Assembly (NCBI GenBank): GCA_902475435.1 | Contig: CABRZL010000027.1 | Location: 1-22,362, forward strand | Direction: 5' to 3' | Length of the DNA stretch: 22,362 nt | DNA from: an uncultured Eubacteriales bacterium | Lineage (GTDB): Bacteria; Bacillota; Clostridia; Oscillospirales; Oscillospiraceae | Shown: piece by piece, positions 1 to 7,491 of the stretch | Layout: the number at the start of each line of letters is the position of its first letter | Position numbering within the stretch: the stretch's first letter is position 1 | Made by a program: the position numbers and the translations under genes | Notes under the pieces: generated by a model | The model's database searches: none | Seen by the model: the letters and a program-made list of their open reading frames with translations, nothing else | Told to the model about the DNA's origin: nothing

Positions 1-10
1 CCCGCGCGAA

Positions 11-54
11 ATGAAGCCCGGGGCTATTCTATTGACAGCCCCGGATCGTTTCAT
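11..54 (-). terminator. Putative terminator after the MBL-fold-like gene
   Basis: An 8-bp GC-rich stem (CCGGGGCT at 18-25 with AGCCCCGG at 37-44, loop of 11) is flanked by a second short pairing (ATGAA 11-15 with TTCAT 50-54). It lies immediately downstream of the minus-strand stop codon at 60-62. The T-tract on the minus side is weak, so efficiency is uncertain. Confidence 0.45.
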
Positions 55-59
55 GTTGA

Positions 60-851
60 TTAAGCAAAAAAGAAGCCTGCCGTCATATCAAGATAATTCT
101 GACCGCTGTACTGGGGATACTGTCTGCCGACTTCTGCTTTAAAAGCGTCCGCATTCTTGCAGTTTGCCGCAATCTGTTTCAGATTTTCCAGATAAGCAAT
201 TTTTGTCTTCGCGTCCTTCAAATCTTCGGGCGTATAGTGGGAAGTCAGAATCAGATCATACCCCTTTTGAATATAGCTTTCCAGTTCTGCGATCATGGCA
301 TTGGCATGTCCCGCTCCCGCCACGATGGAGTGGCAGTCATGTCCGAGCATATGGGTATAAACTGCGTTGATTTCCGGAATTTCTATATCAAATGCCTCGT
401 TCGTCTGCTTTATGATAAAATCAATGCCACCGATTGTCACTTTGCCCTCGCCGATTACACTGGTAATCTTATGGATGGAGCTATCAAAGATTTCACCAAA
501 TGTGCCTGTAAACTGATCCACCAAAGCCTTTCCACCGCCGTTTTTCATATAATCAATGGCATTCTTCGTTGCATACTTCGGTACATCGGGCAGAAATGTT
601 GCACCTGCACCATGATACGCAATCAGCATCCCCTCAACTTCGACATTCTTCAGATATTCGGCAAGCTCTTTATTATTGTCAAAGAAGCAGGGCGATTCAA
701 TGATAACCGCTTTTCCGTTTTTCTCAACAACAAACACTTCATCACTAATAAAGTCGTTGGTTTTATATGCATGCAGCTTGATGGAACCAAAGTCATAAAT
801 ATTCATTTCGCCCTTGGCAAGCATTACTGTTTTAAATGTATTTTTATTCAT
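60..851 (-). CDS. Metallo-beta-lactamase-fold-like protein, degenerate metal site
   Basis: This 263-residue protein resembles the MBL-fold hydrolase-like proteins often found beside stress regulators in Clostridia and Bacteroidetes; I recognise the overall layout rather than a defined enzyme. The alternating strands and Gly-rich turns (IGEGKVTIGG about 133-142) and the His-containing loops MLGHDCH (168-174) and LTSHYTPE (202-209) fit the fold. The position where the HxHxDH zinc motif is expected reads AYHGAGATF (78-86), with only one His (H80), so normal dinuclear zinc hydrolysis is doubtful. The start at 851 has a GAGGA ribosome site 9-14 bases upstream. It is the second gene of a pair, 31 bp after the NmrA-like gene. 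No signal peptide or membrane segment is seen. No substrate can be assigned. Confidence 0.72.
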   Translation of the reverse strand: MNKNTFKTVMLAKGEMNIYDFGSIKLHAYKTNDFISDEVFVVEKNGKAVIIESPCFFDNNKELAEYLKNVEVEGMLIAYHGAGATFLPDVPKYATKNAIDYMKNGGGKALVDQFTGTFGEIFDSSIHKITSVIGEGKVTIGGIDFIIKQTNEAFDIEIPEINAVYTHMLGHDCHSIVAGAGHANAMIAELESYIQKGYDLILTSHYTPEDLKDAKTKIAYLENLKQIAANCKNADAFKAEVGRQYPQYSGQNYLDMTAGFFFA

Positions 852-882
852 AATAAATTCCTCCTCGTCTTTTAGGGACTTT

Positions 883-1515
883 TTATTCAGCTACCACACT
901 GAAGCGCTGTTGAATGTGTTTACCGGTCTCAGCCTCGTCGATCATGGCGATGGCATAGTCTGCATAGCTGATGACGCTTTCGCCTTTGGAATTGAGCGTC
1001 AGCTCTTCACCGCCCAGAATGTATTTACCGGTACGGGCTCCATCTGCTTGAAAGTCTCCAGCAGGACTCAAGTAGGTCCACTTGACATCCTTGCGCTGGC
1101 GCAGTTCACCCAGCGCCTTTGCCATCGCCGCAGCAAGAGGCTTGAAAGCGTCCGGAAAATCTGGGCTATCAGATAAACAGGCAGTGTGTTCAGAATTGAC
1201 ATACAGGCTGCCTGCGCCGCCGACTACCAACAGGCGGATATCCGTACCAGAAAGAACATCGCACAGATGTTTCAGGGAAGTGCTGTGCTGTGGTAGCACA
1301 TCCTCTGTCCACGCACCAAAAGCATCAATGACAACATCGCTGTTTTGGAGATCATCTAAGGTCAGGTCAAACAAATCTTTGACAATGACCTTTGCCCCTT
1401 CAGGCGCCTTGCCGCTTTGGCGAACCACGGCTGTAACTTCGTGACCTCTAGACAGGGCCTCCTTCACCAGTTTCGAACCCTGCTTACCTGCTGCGCATAC
1501 CACTGTGATTTTCAT
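883..1515 (-). CDS. NmrA-like NAD(P)-binding SDR-family protein
   Basis: A 210-residue atypical short-chain dehydrogenase/NmrA-type protein. The N-terminus starts with a strand and a dinucleotide-binding loop (ITVVCAAGKQGSK, residues 3-15), followed by a basic strand end (VTAVVRQ) typical of NADP binding and by DVVIDAFGAW for the next strand. Such proteins act as NAD(P)H sensors or reductases/epimerases in the cytosol; the reaction here is unknown. I chose the ATG at 1513-1515 because AAGGAGGA lies 6 bases upstream. A longer in-frame start at 1575 would add 20 residues and has no better site. It is the first gene of a two-gene operon with the MBL-like protein and is divergent from an HxlR regulator, an arrangement common for redox or electrophile responses. 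Confidence 0.82.
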   Translation of the reverse strand: MKITVVCAAGKQGSKLVKEALSRGHEVTAVVRQSGKAPEGAKVIVKDLFDLTLDDLQNSDVVIDAFGAWTEDVLPQHSTSLKHLCDVLSGTDIRLLVVGGAGSLYVNSEHTACLSDSPDFPDAFKPLAAAMAKALGELRQRKDVKWTYLSPAGDFQADGARTGKYILGGEELTLNSKGESVISYADYAIAMIDEAETGKHIQQRFSVVAE

Positions 1516-1646
1516 TGTTGTTTCCTCCTTATCGCTACTTTGGCTACTGCCAAATAATCTCTTGAAGATATTCATTTAGGATATTATCTTCTGCTGTTAA
1601 ATTGTTTCAGGCTTAGGATCGGCCGTCCTTCATAGCTCTTGACTAT

Positions 1647-1675
1647 AGTATAAGTAGGTGGAACGAGCATGTAAA
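1647..1675 (-). promoter_or_regulatory. Promoter for the NmrA-like/MBL-like operon
   Basis: Read on the minus strand this is TTTACA (1675-1670), 17 bases, TATACT (1652-1647), a good sigma-A match. It lies about 130 bp upstream of the start at 1515. The leader in between holds no obvious ORF. Confidence 0.65.
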
Positions 1676-1678
1676 GTA

Positions 1679-1694
1679 AGCACAATAATGTGCT
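1679..1694. promoter_or_regulatory. Palindrome at the -35 edge, possible HxlR operator
   Basis: Perfect 6-bp inverted repeat AGCACA-ATAA-TGTGCT directly upstream of the minus-strand -35 box. Its position suits a regulator binding site, and the divergent HxlR gene is the natural candidate. The assignment is inference from position only. Confidence 0.4.
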
Positions 1695-1942
1695 ATAGTT
1701 ACCAAATAGATACTAACGGACAGTTACCTGGAAGAAACAATTGCATAATTTCAAGGCTTATTGCGTTTTTCAGTTTGAAAAAAATTTTTTGAAATTTTTT
1801 GTTTTGGCCGGGAATCATTTGCTTCAAACAAGAAAACAGCCTGCTGATCTGGTCAGCAAGCTATTCAATATTCATCCTTATGCGCTTAACAGCGGGAGCA
1901 AAACGGTTTTTATCATGCAAGCAATGCCTCCGAATCGTCCCC

Positions 1943-1971
1943 TTGACTTGATCTGGCTATAATATTATACT
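1943..1971 (+). promoter_or_regulatory. Promoter for the HxlR-family regulator
   Basis: TTGACT (1943-1948), 17 bases, TATACT (1966-1971), close to the sigma-A consensus. The predicted transcript would start near 1978, leaving a leader of about 90 bases before the ATG at 2066. The rest of the 1576-2065 intergenic stretch holds a small hairpin near 1841-1858 and no convincing gene. Confidence 0.7.
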
Positions 1972-2065
1972 AATTCCATAGAGCTTTTTATATAGTAAGC
2001 ATAAAAAAGTACTGCAACTGCGAAAAAGAAACTATTGTGCATTTGGGTAAGTTGGAGGTAATACA

Positions 2066-2401
2066 ATGACGGCACAAACAACGAAAAAAGAATTACCGGC
2101 TTGTCCGGTAGAAACAACATTAACGCTTATTGGAGATAAATGGAAAGTTTTGATTTTGCGCGATTTAATGCCCGGAACAAAAAGATTTGGAGAACTGAAA
2201 AAGTCCATTGGCAACGTCTCACAGAAAGTATTGACCGCACAGCTGCGCGATATGGAGAAAAATGGTCTGCTCACACGCACTGTCTTTCCTGAAGTCCCAC
2301 CAAGAGTCGAATATTCGCTTACAGAGTTAGGCAGAAGTCTAAAGCCAATTTTGGACGCGATGTCAAATTGGGGCGAGGGGTATAAGGCTGCACAAAGCTA
2401 A
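2066..2401 (+). CDS. HxlR-family (DUF24) winged-helix transcriptional regulator
   Basis: A 111-residue protein with the full HxlR signature: CPVETTLTLIGDKWKVLILRDLM at about 13-35, then RFGELKKSIGNVSQKVLTAQL as the recognition region, and the wing leading to VEYSLTELGRSL. Family members bind DNA as dimers and often sense electrophiles or oxidants through a conserved Cys near the N-terminus (YodB, CatR and HypR are known cases). Cys13 here sits in that place and is the only Cys I see. GGAGG lies 9 bases before the ATG. The gene is divergent from the NmrA-like/MBL-like pair, which it probably regulates. It has its own promoter and a strong terminator. Confidence 0.92.
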   Translation: MTAQTTKKELPACPVETTLTLIGDKWKVLILRDLMPGTKRFGELKKSIGNVSQKVLTAQLRDMEKNGLLTRTVFPEVPPRVEYSLTELGRSLKPILDAMSNWGEGYKAAQS

Positions 2402-2438
2402 AATAGCTGGTATCCGCCATGGATACCAGCTATTTTTG
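2401..2438 (+). terminator. Rho-independent terminator after the HxlR gene
   Basis: Perfect stem of 14-15 bp (AATAGCTGGTATCC 2402-2415 with GGATACCAGCTATT 2421-2434, loop GCCAT) followed by a T-run. It begins at the last base of the stop codon. Confidence 0.88.
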
Positions 2439-2479
2439 TGTAGGAAACCATGAAATAGTTGCATAATTGAATAGAGTTT

Positions 2480-2522
2480 GAACAATCATAACCACCGGTA
2501 GGACCAGTGGTTATGATTGTTC
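2480..2522. repeat. Perfect 16-bp inverted repeat without a T-tract
   Basis: Arms 2480-2495 (GAACAATCATAACCAC) and 2507-2522 are perfectly complementary around an 11-base loop. No T-run follows on either strand, so it is not a textbook terminator. It lies between two real terminators where the HxlR gene and the flavodoxin operon converge, and may be a small repeat element. Confidence 0.6.
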
Positions 2523-2543
2523 AATGCCCTTATAGAACTACAG

Positions 2544-2576
2544 CAAAAGCCAGCGCCCTTTGGGCGCTGGCTTTTG
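2544..2576 (-). terminator. Terminator of the minus-strand flavodoxin/AraC operon
   Basis: Perfect 15-bp stem (CAAAAGCCAGCGCCC 2544-2558 with its complement 2562-2576, 3-base loop). The GC core with A/T ends can work in both directions. It is 26 bp past the stop codon of flavodoxin-like protein 1. Confidence 0.75.
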
Positions 2577-2602
2577 GAGCTGCCCTGGCGGCACGGCTCC
2601 AT

Positions 2603-3406
2603 TTATCCGATACATTGATAGACCGATCCCGGCCGCTTTGGCAGACCTTCTTCAGTAAAATAATCCTCCAGAATTTCTTCTAAAAAGATCCTGGCTTTCA
2701 ATAGATCCCGCTGGTGAGGACGGCGATCCAGATTCCGATGCCAAGGGGCAGCCGAAAACTCAGGCGGGACAGACTGCATGCCTCCCTGCTGTTTATCCAC
2801 GACCGCCTGATGCAGCAGCGCCATGACGTCCTCTGAAAAACCGGAAAAGGCTGCACTCTGGGGACTACGCTCATATTTTCCGATCAGCTGTGCAATTTCG
2901 CTGGGCGGCATGGACAGTTCCAGAGCCAATAGGTCAATGGTGCTCTTGGATTCCTTGCGGCCCGGGCAGGCAAATTTCCCAATGACGTCCACAAACAGAT
3001 ACTGAAGATACATGCTTTCCGTCTCCAGCGTTGGCAGAACCTCGCAGGGGCCGTAGGTCTCTCCAGAGTAAGTGGCAAACACAATGCCAAGAGGCGACTG
3101 CACCGGTCGGAACAGCGATCCCGGAAAAATCATCTGGTTGCTGTAGAGCCGGGGCGGATTGACATCCACCAGCGCCAGGTGCTTTGTAACCAAGGGCGAT
3201 GGGCCCCCTGAAATGACCGGAGTCCCCAACAATACCAAATCATAGTGATCCAGATAGATCCGCTGCGCCTCCAAGTCGGTGTTGTCTTCCAGATGTATTT
3301 GTTTTGTTTCCCATTGAAACTCCTTCAGCACCTGGGAGAATGTCTTTGCAATTTTCTCGGTATTGCCCATGCTTGAGGCATATAAAATCAATGCGCTATT
3401 ACTCAT
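2603..3406 (-). CDS. Flavodoxin-like protein 1 (long form with C-terminal CIG)
   Basis: A 267-residue cytosolic protein whose first half is a flavodoxin domain: strand ALILYA, FMN phosphate loop SSMGNTEK (11-18), DLVLLGTPV for the third strand, then FATYSG and GKFACPG. Residues beyond about 165 form a helical extension absent from classical flavodoxins (about 140-180 aa). It ends in YQCIG. Two paralogues at 6442-7284 and 8209-9006 share the loop, the central Cys and the Y-x-C-I-G/S end. I chose the ATG at 3404-3406, preceded by GAAGGGG; the longer ORF start at 3439 lies inside the AraC gene. It overlaps that gene by 8 bp, so translation is probably coupled. It likely carries electrons as an FMN protein; the partner is inferred to be the oxidoreductase at 10810. 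The SSMGNT loop departs slightly from the T-x-T-G-N-T norm. Confidence 0.82.
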   Translation of the reverse strand: MSNSALILYASSMGNTEKIAKTFSQVLKEFQWETKQIHLEDNTDLEAQRIYLDHYDLVLLGTPVISGGPSPLVTKHLALVDVNPPRLYSNQMIFPGSLFRPVQSPLGIVFATYSGETYGPCEVLPTLETESMYLQYLFVDVIGKFACPGRKESKSTIDLLALELSMPPSEIAQLIGKYERSPQSAAFSGFSEDVMALLHQAVVDKQQGGMQSVPPEFSAAPWHRNLDRRPHQRDLLKARIFLEEILEDYFTEEGLPKRPGSVYQCIG

Positions 3407-4550
3407 GGTCAGCCCCTTCCCCGGGTTTGCGCCCGGCATAGTGATTTCGATATTGGCTGGGGGTCATTCCGGCCACCCGCCGAAACAGCGTCAAAAAATA
3501 GCTGTAGTTTTCATACCCTACCCGCAGGGCCACCTCCCCCACAGACAACGTGGTGTTTTCCAAAAGCCCAAAGGCCAGCTTCATCCGCTCCTGCAAAATA
3601 TATTCGGAGATGCTCATCCCCACTTCCTGCCGGAACAGGCGGGCCAGATGGTTTTGGCTCAGATGCACGTTGTCGGCAATGTCCTGCCGGGTAAGACTGC
3701 TGCCCAAATGCGTCTGAATATAATTTCTGGCCTGCTGTGTATAGTTCTGGCTTTTCCGCCGCTCTGACAGGTGGGAGGACAGCGCCGTCACCGCGGTAAA
3801 AATCCAGATCACCGTATTGCCGATGGAATTCGGCGCATCGCGAAAAATATCCATGCTCTCCCGGCGGCTGAACAGCATATGCGCCGGCACATGCTTCTCC
3901 GCCATCACACTGTAGAGCATCTGTATGAAGTCCTGGTTGAACTGGTGCAGGGGAAATGCGCCGATCCGACTGCCGTCTTTGGCAAAATACTGCTCTGCAT
4001 GCAAAAGCAGCCGGTCGTACTGTTCGTCCAGCAGGAGATATTTCCACTGCTCCAGCAGCTGGGTGGGGATATTTTGCTCCTGCATGGAATAGCCCAGCCA
4101 GAGAATTGGAATATTGGATACTGTTTCCCTCTCCAGAGAAAAAAGCCGGTCCACCATATGTCCCAGGGCCTGCGCTGCAACAGGTTCCCCGATACAGCAG
4201 GCAATCTCACACATGAGGGTTTCCCCACAGGCAACAAGCACGGCGTGGCATCTGGCATATGCCTGCTGTGCCGAATCGCCGTCTGCAATGATTGCTAACA
4301 GATGGGTCTCATCCAGCCACAGGCAGCCGCCGCCGGTATCTGCCTGGATTAGATGACTCCGAACATGTTCTTCGACGAAATGAAGGGTGCTTCGCTTGGT
4401 TCTCCAGTCCGTGCTTCCGTTCCATTGGCGGATACTGACCACCACCGGAAGCACCGGTTCCGGCAAATGTTCTTCCGCAGTTCCATTCAAAAGTAGTTGC
4501 TCCCATTTGGCATCCGAACCGGAAGCAGATACGTCAGACCGCGGTGTCAC
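3399..4550 (-). CDS. YesN/AraC-type transcriptional regulator without receiver domain
   Basis: This 383-residue regulator ends in a complete AraC DNA-binding domain of two HTH units (from about ARNYIQTHLGSSLTRQDIA to VGYENYSYFLTLFRRVAGMTPSQYR). The middle region (DETHLLAIIADGD and CEIACCIGEPV) resembles the degenerate GGDEF-like sensor of YesN-type regulators, but there is no receiver domain and no histidine kinase nearby. The start is a GTG at 4548-4550, decided by AGGAGGT 7-8 bases upstream; an ATG at 4607 would add 19 residues without a ribosome site. Regulators of this class often control YtcQ/LplA-type solute-binding proteins, which matches the gene just upstream. It is the likely activator of both divergent operons in this locus and may autoregulate, since it lies in one of them. 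Confidence 0.87.
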   Translation of the reverse strand: MTPRSDVSASGSDAKWEQLLLNGTAEEHLPEPVLPVVVSIRQWNGSTDWRTKRSTLHFVEEHVRSHLIQADTGGGCLWLDETHLLAIIADGDSAQQAYARCHAVLVACGETLMCEIACCIGEPVAAQALGHMVDRLFSLERETVSNIPILWLGYSMQEQNIPTQLLEQWKYLLLDEQYDRLLLHAEQYFAKDGSRIGAFPLHQFNQDFIQMLYSVMAEKHVPAHMLFSRRESMDIFRDAPNSIGNTVIWIFTAVTALSSHLSERRKSQNYTQQARNYIQTHLGSSLTRQDIADNVHLSQNHLARLFRQEVGMSISEYILQERMKLAFGLLENTTLSVGEVALRVGYENYSYFLTLFRRVAGMTPSQYRNHYAGRKPGEGADHE

Positions 4551-4621
4551 GGGATTCACCTCCTGCCTGTCAATCCTACTGTTATTGTAATCCCTCTTGT
4601 CTTTCATTGCAAGTGTACAGC

Positions 4622-4650
4622 GGGGACTGCGGAAAGAATCCGCAGTCCCC
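4622..4650. other. Intra-operon hairpin between lipoprotein A and AraC genes
   Basis: Perfect 12-bp stem (GGGGACTGCGGA 4622-4633 with TCCGCAGTCCCC 4639-4650, 5-base loop) in the 146-bp gap. There is no T-run on the minus side, so it more likely attenuates or protects message ends than terminates fully. Confidence 0.6.
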
Positions 4651-4696
4651 TTCCGAACATCTTACTGTGATTTGCTGCGATTTTGGAGCGACAACG

Positions 4697-6430
4697 TCAA
4701 GCCATATAGGCGTCGTAGACTTCCTGATAGATCTCAATCACGCGGTCAATCCCAAAGCCCTCCATCTGCTGGATATAGGCATCCCAATTGTCCAGGGAAT
4801 CGGCGCCGATGATAAACTCTGTGATCTTACCTGTGGCATAGGTCATGAGATCCCCCATAATCCCCGACATCTCAGAGGCCTGCTCTGCATTCAGCTCTGT
4901 GGTGGGCATAGCGTACGCATCGTCGGTGTTGGAATCCCAGACGCCGCGGGCGGCATTTTCTTTCTCGGAGTAGGCAATGTCATTGCGGCTCTCGTCCTCC
5001 AGGAAGGGGCCGATGGTCAATGTGTACATGACCTGAGCCTCCCGCATGCTGTGTTCGGGATTGTTGTAGACCAGCTCGGAGTACTGCGGATCGCCGTTTG
5101 CGTCGTATTCCAGCCCTTCGCCTTCAATGCCGTAGTTGCACAGGAGGCTTCCCTCCTCAGTGAAAAAGAAGTCGATAAACTGAAGCGCCAGCTTAGGATC
5201 GTCACAGCCGGTGGTGATGGCAAAAGTCTGACCGCCGATGAGGGTCTTTTTGCTGGCAAAGTGCAGGGTCTGCCCCTCTTCCATCACCGGGGCGGCGATG
5301 GCCTGAATATCTGCATTTTCCTCGTTAATCTGAGACTGGATCAGTTCGATCTGGAAATAGTCGTGCAGCCATACCCCGCATTGTCCAGTGGTGGTTTTGC
5401 TGGAGTCGATACCATGGCCGGTATTTTCAATATAGTAGTCGGCACCGATCAGGCCCTCGGAATACCACTGGTTCATGAGCGTCAGATACTCCTTGAATCC
5501 GTCCTCGACCCAGCCGAACTTCACTTCGTCGTCGACCACATACACAGGATAAGTGCCCATAAATGCGGCATATACGCCGTAGACGTCAAATGCAGAACAG
5601 ATTTCATTGCCGTCCAGAATGCCGGTGTAACCCAGGCCCAGCGGTTCCACTGCGCCCTTCTCCTCCTTGAAGGCAATCAGCACATCGTGGAGTTCGTCCA
5701 GAGTGGCGGGCTGTTCCATGCCAAGATCCTCCAGCCAGTCATTCCGGATCACCAGTCCGGTACTGGAGCGGGTATAGTCCGCCATAATGCGGTTGATCTC
5801 CACAATCTTACCGCTGCTGGTAGCGGCTCCCGCCAGGGTGGCTTCATCCTGATGGATCAGGGCGTTGTAGTTGGGGGCGCAGGTTTCGATCATATCCGTC
5901 AGATCCACCAGCACCTCCTCATCCACGGCCTTATCCAGGCCGCCAGTATAATAGCTTCCGGCATTCTGAAACAAATCCGGATAGTCCCCAGAGGCCACCA
6001 GCAAGTTGAAGTTGTCATTGGCTGTGGTGACCGACTGGAGCATAAAGCGCAGGCTCACGCCCGTCCTTTCCTCTACCGCCTGGAGGACGTTGCTTTTGCC
6101 ATTGCCCAAATATTCCTGCATGATGTCCGCAAGATCCCCGGGGAAGGAATACCACAAGGAAAAGGTCACTGGTTCTTCCGTCAGCGGATATGTAACCTGT
6201 GGGATTTCCTGTATTTCTGCGGAATCCTCCACAGAGCTGGATGCTTCAGCGGACTCCATGTCGGATACAGCGGATGCTTCGGGCGACGGCGTATCCGCTA
6301 CTGTCGTGGTTTCGGATACGGAAGAAACAGACGGCGATTCTGCAGAAGAATCGGTATTCCCACCACAACCGGAAACCAGTGCTGTCAGCATGGTCAGGAT
6401 CAACAGAACTGCCAGCAAATTCTTTTTCAT
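4697..6430 (-). CDS. Extracellular solute-binding lipoprotein A (YtcQ/LplA-like)
   Basis: A 577-residue secreted lipoprotein. The signal peptide MKKNLLAVLLILTMLTALVSGC carries a lipobox (LVSGC, Cys22), followed by a Ser/Glu-rich linker to about residue 75, then a binding-protein body with ASGDYPDLF, LVDLTDMIETCAPNYN and FIDFFFTEEGSLLCNYGIEGEG, motifs typical of the large family-1-like binding proteins of Clostridia and Paenibacillus. These usually feed sugars or peptides to an ABC importer, but no permease or ATPase gene is in the window. AAGGAGG lies 7-8 bases before the ATG, and the gene follows flavodoxin-like protein 2 by only 11 bp. It is a clear paralogue of the lipoprotein at 9082-10797. 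The ligand is unknown. It is probably anchored to the outer face of the membrane. Confidence 0.88.
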   Translation of the reverse strand: MKKNLLAVLLILTMLTALVSGCGGNTDSSAESPSVSSVSETTTVADTPSPEASAVSDMESAEASSSVEDSAEIQEIPQVTYPLTEEPVTFSLWYSFPGDLADIMQEYLGNGKSNVLQAVEERTGVSLRFMLQSVTTANDNFNLLVASGDYPDLFQNAGSYYTGGLDKAVDEEVLVDLTDMIETCAPNYNALIHQDEATLAGAATSSGKIVEINRIMADYTRSSTGLVIRNDWLEDLGMEQPATLDELHDVLIAFKEEKGAVEPLGLGYTGILDGNEICSAFDVYGVYAAFMGTYPVYVVDDEVKFGWVEDGFKEYLTLMNQWYSEGLIGADYYIENTGHGIDSSKTTTGQCGVWLHDYFQIELIQSQINEENADIQAIAAPVMEEGQTLHFASKKTLIGGQTFAITTGCDDPKLALQFIDFFFTEEGSLLCNYGIEGEGLEYDANGDPQYSELVYNNPEHSMREAQVMYTLTIGPFLEDESRNDIAYSEKENAARGVWDSNTDDAYAMPTTELNAEQASEMSGIMGDLMTYATGKITEFIIGADSLDNWDAYIQQMEGFGIDRVIEIYQEVYDAYMA

Positions 6431-6441
6431 TTTAAACCTCC

Positions 6442-7284
6442 TTAACTGATGCAGATGTACTCGCCGCCGTATTCCCTGCGGCCCTCCGGTGTTGGGAAGT
6501 AGCCCTTTACCAAATTCCGCACAAAGATCTTTGCGGCTTCCTTGTCGTCCCCGTTGGGACGCTGTTCCCGCTTCATGGGATTGACGCCGGCCTTCCTAAC
6601 CATCGCCTTTTCTTCTGGGCTCATCTTCGCCATCTCCGGCGGCTCATGGATGGGTCCCTGTTCTCCCATATTGGCCGCCTGACGAATTTTCCCCAGAATA
6701 TGAGGCGGGTATTTCCGAAATTCTTCCGCCTTGGGGTCCTTTTTAAAGCGCGCCAGCAGTTCCGACGCCAGATCCACGGAGATATTCAGGTCGTCGGCAA
6801 TGGTATCTACCGAGGCGTGATGCAGTTCCGTACCCAAACACGCAAATTGGCCGATTGTCTGAATATAGAGATTTTCCAGATACAGCTTCTCGATAGCCAG
6901 GGTTGCCAGGCACTCGCTTGGCCCCGTGGACGTACCGCCGTAAGTACAGAATTCCACCGCATACGGTGCATACTCCGGATTCTCCGGCCGTTTCAGACCG
7001 GGCATGATGAGCCGGTCTGAGTACATCCGCGGCGGCATGGAGGCAGTCAGCCCCAGATTTTTTCCAACGAGTGTGGACGGCAGACCGGCCATAATCGGAC
7101 TTCCCAAAAACAGAAGGTCATACTCGTCAAAGAAAACAGGGTTTTCCACAAAATTGGTCTTGTTGGTGATCTTCAGCAGATCTACAGTCCATCCCATCTC
7201 TTCCAGGGCTTCCTGGAAGCAGACAGCAATTTTTTCCGTATTTCCGGTAACCGAGACATAGAGAATCAGCGCTTTTCTTAGCAT
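6442..7284 (-). CDS. Flavodoxin-like protein 2 (long form with C-terminal CIS)
   Basis: A 280-residue protein with an N-terminal flavodoxin domain: KALILYV, FMN phosphate loop SVTGNTEK (11-18), LLFLGSPIMAGLPS, FCTYGG and GQFACLG. The C-terminal extension is Lys/Glu/Pro-rich and ends YICIS, matching the ends of its two paralogues. The ATG at 7282-7284 has AAAGGA about 10 bases upstream; an ORF extension to 7434 would cross the promoter and the large palindrome, so I reject it. First gene of the minus operon, followed 11 bp later by solute-binding lipoprotein A. It is inferred to be a soluble one- or two-electron FMN carrier serving a reductase. The length (280 against about 150 for free flavodoxins) points to a family of its own. 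Confidence 0.83.
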   Translation of the reverse strand: MLRKALILYVSVTGNTEKIAVCFQEALEEMGWTVDLLKITNKTNFVENPVFFDEYDLLFLGSPIMAGLPSTLVGKNLGLTASMPPRMYSDRLIMPGLKRPENPEYAPYAVEFCTYGGTSTGPSECLATLAIEKLYLENLYIQTIGQFACLGTELHHASVDTIADDLNISVDLASELLARFKKDPKAEEFRKYPPHILGKIRQAANMGEQGPIHEPPEMAKMSPEEKAMVRKAGVNPMKREQRPNGDDKEAAKIFVRNLVKGYFPTPEGRREYGGEYICIS

Positions 7285-7320
7285 ATGGCGTTCATCCTTT
7301 CCAGTAAAATTTCTGGTTTT

Positions 7321-7349
7321 AGTATACCTTTGTCCAAAACGGAAGCGTA
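7321..7349 (-). promoter_or_regulatory. Minus-operon promoter, weak -35
   Basis: A good -10 TATACT is read on the minus strand at 7326-7321. The -35 position 17 bases upstream reads TACGCT, a poor match, as expected for an activator-dependent promoter. It lies 36 bp upstream of the flavodoxin-like 2 start. Confidence 0.5.
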
Positions 7350-7371
7350 GAAACAATTCGGACTTTTCAAC

Positions 7372-7411
7372 TGCAAAAATTGTGCATTTGCAGAATTGCA
7401 CAATTTTTGCA
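7372..7411. promoter_or_regulatory. Perfect 15-bp palindrome between the divergent operons
   Basis: Arms TGCAAAAATTGTGCA (7372-7386) and TGCACAATTTTTGCA (7397-7411) are perfectly inverted around a 10-base spacer. The centre (7391.5) is essentially midway between the two -10 boxes (7321-7326 and 7456-7461). It probably serves as one shared operator for both operons; the AraC-type regulator at 3399-4550 is the obvious candidate binder. Confidence 0.65.
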
Positions 7412-7429
7412 CTGGGAATCATGGATTTC

Positions 7430-7461
7430 TGCAAGTCAAAATTCCGGGATTCTCTTATAAT
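7430..7461 (+). promoter_or_regulatory. Plus-operon promoter, consensus -10 and weak -35
   Basis: TATAAT at 7456-7461 is a perfect -10; the -35 position (7433-7438, AAGTCA) is poor. The stretch TGCAAGTCAAAATTCCG (7430-7446) just upstream recurs with 13 of 17 matches in inverted orientation at 7359-7375 and may be a half-site for the activator. Confidence 0.55.
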
Positions 7462-7491
7462 GAAATCAGCAAATCAGAAAGGAGACGCAGG

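Noticed and set aside
1741..1962. 73-codon ORF in the HxlR intergenic region
   Set aside because: It opens with TTG without a good ribosome site, has no recognisable motif, and its end overlaps the HxlR promoter.
4544..6445. 633-codon plus-strand ORF
   Set aside because: It is the mirror of the lipoprotein A gene, which has a lipobox, ribosome site and family motifs; the plus reading is His/Gly/Cys-rich without any recognisable domain or start signal.
6442..7434. 50-residue N-terminal extension of flavodoxin-like protein 2
   Set aside because: The extension crosses the -10 box and palindrome of the divergent promoter region, and the flavodoxin fold begins at the ATG at 7282-7284.
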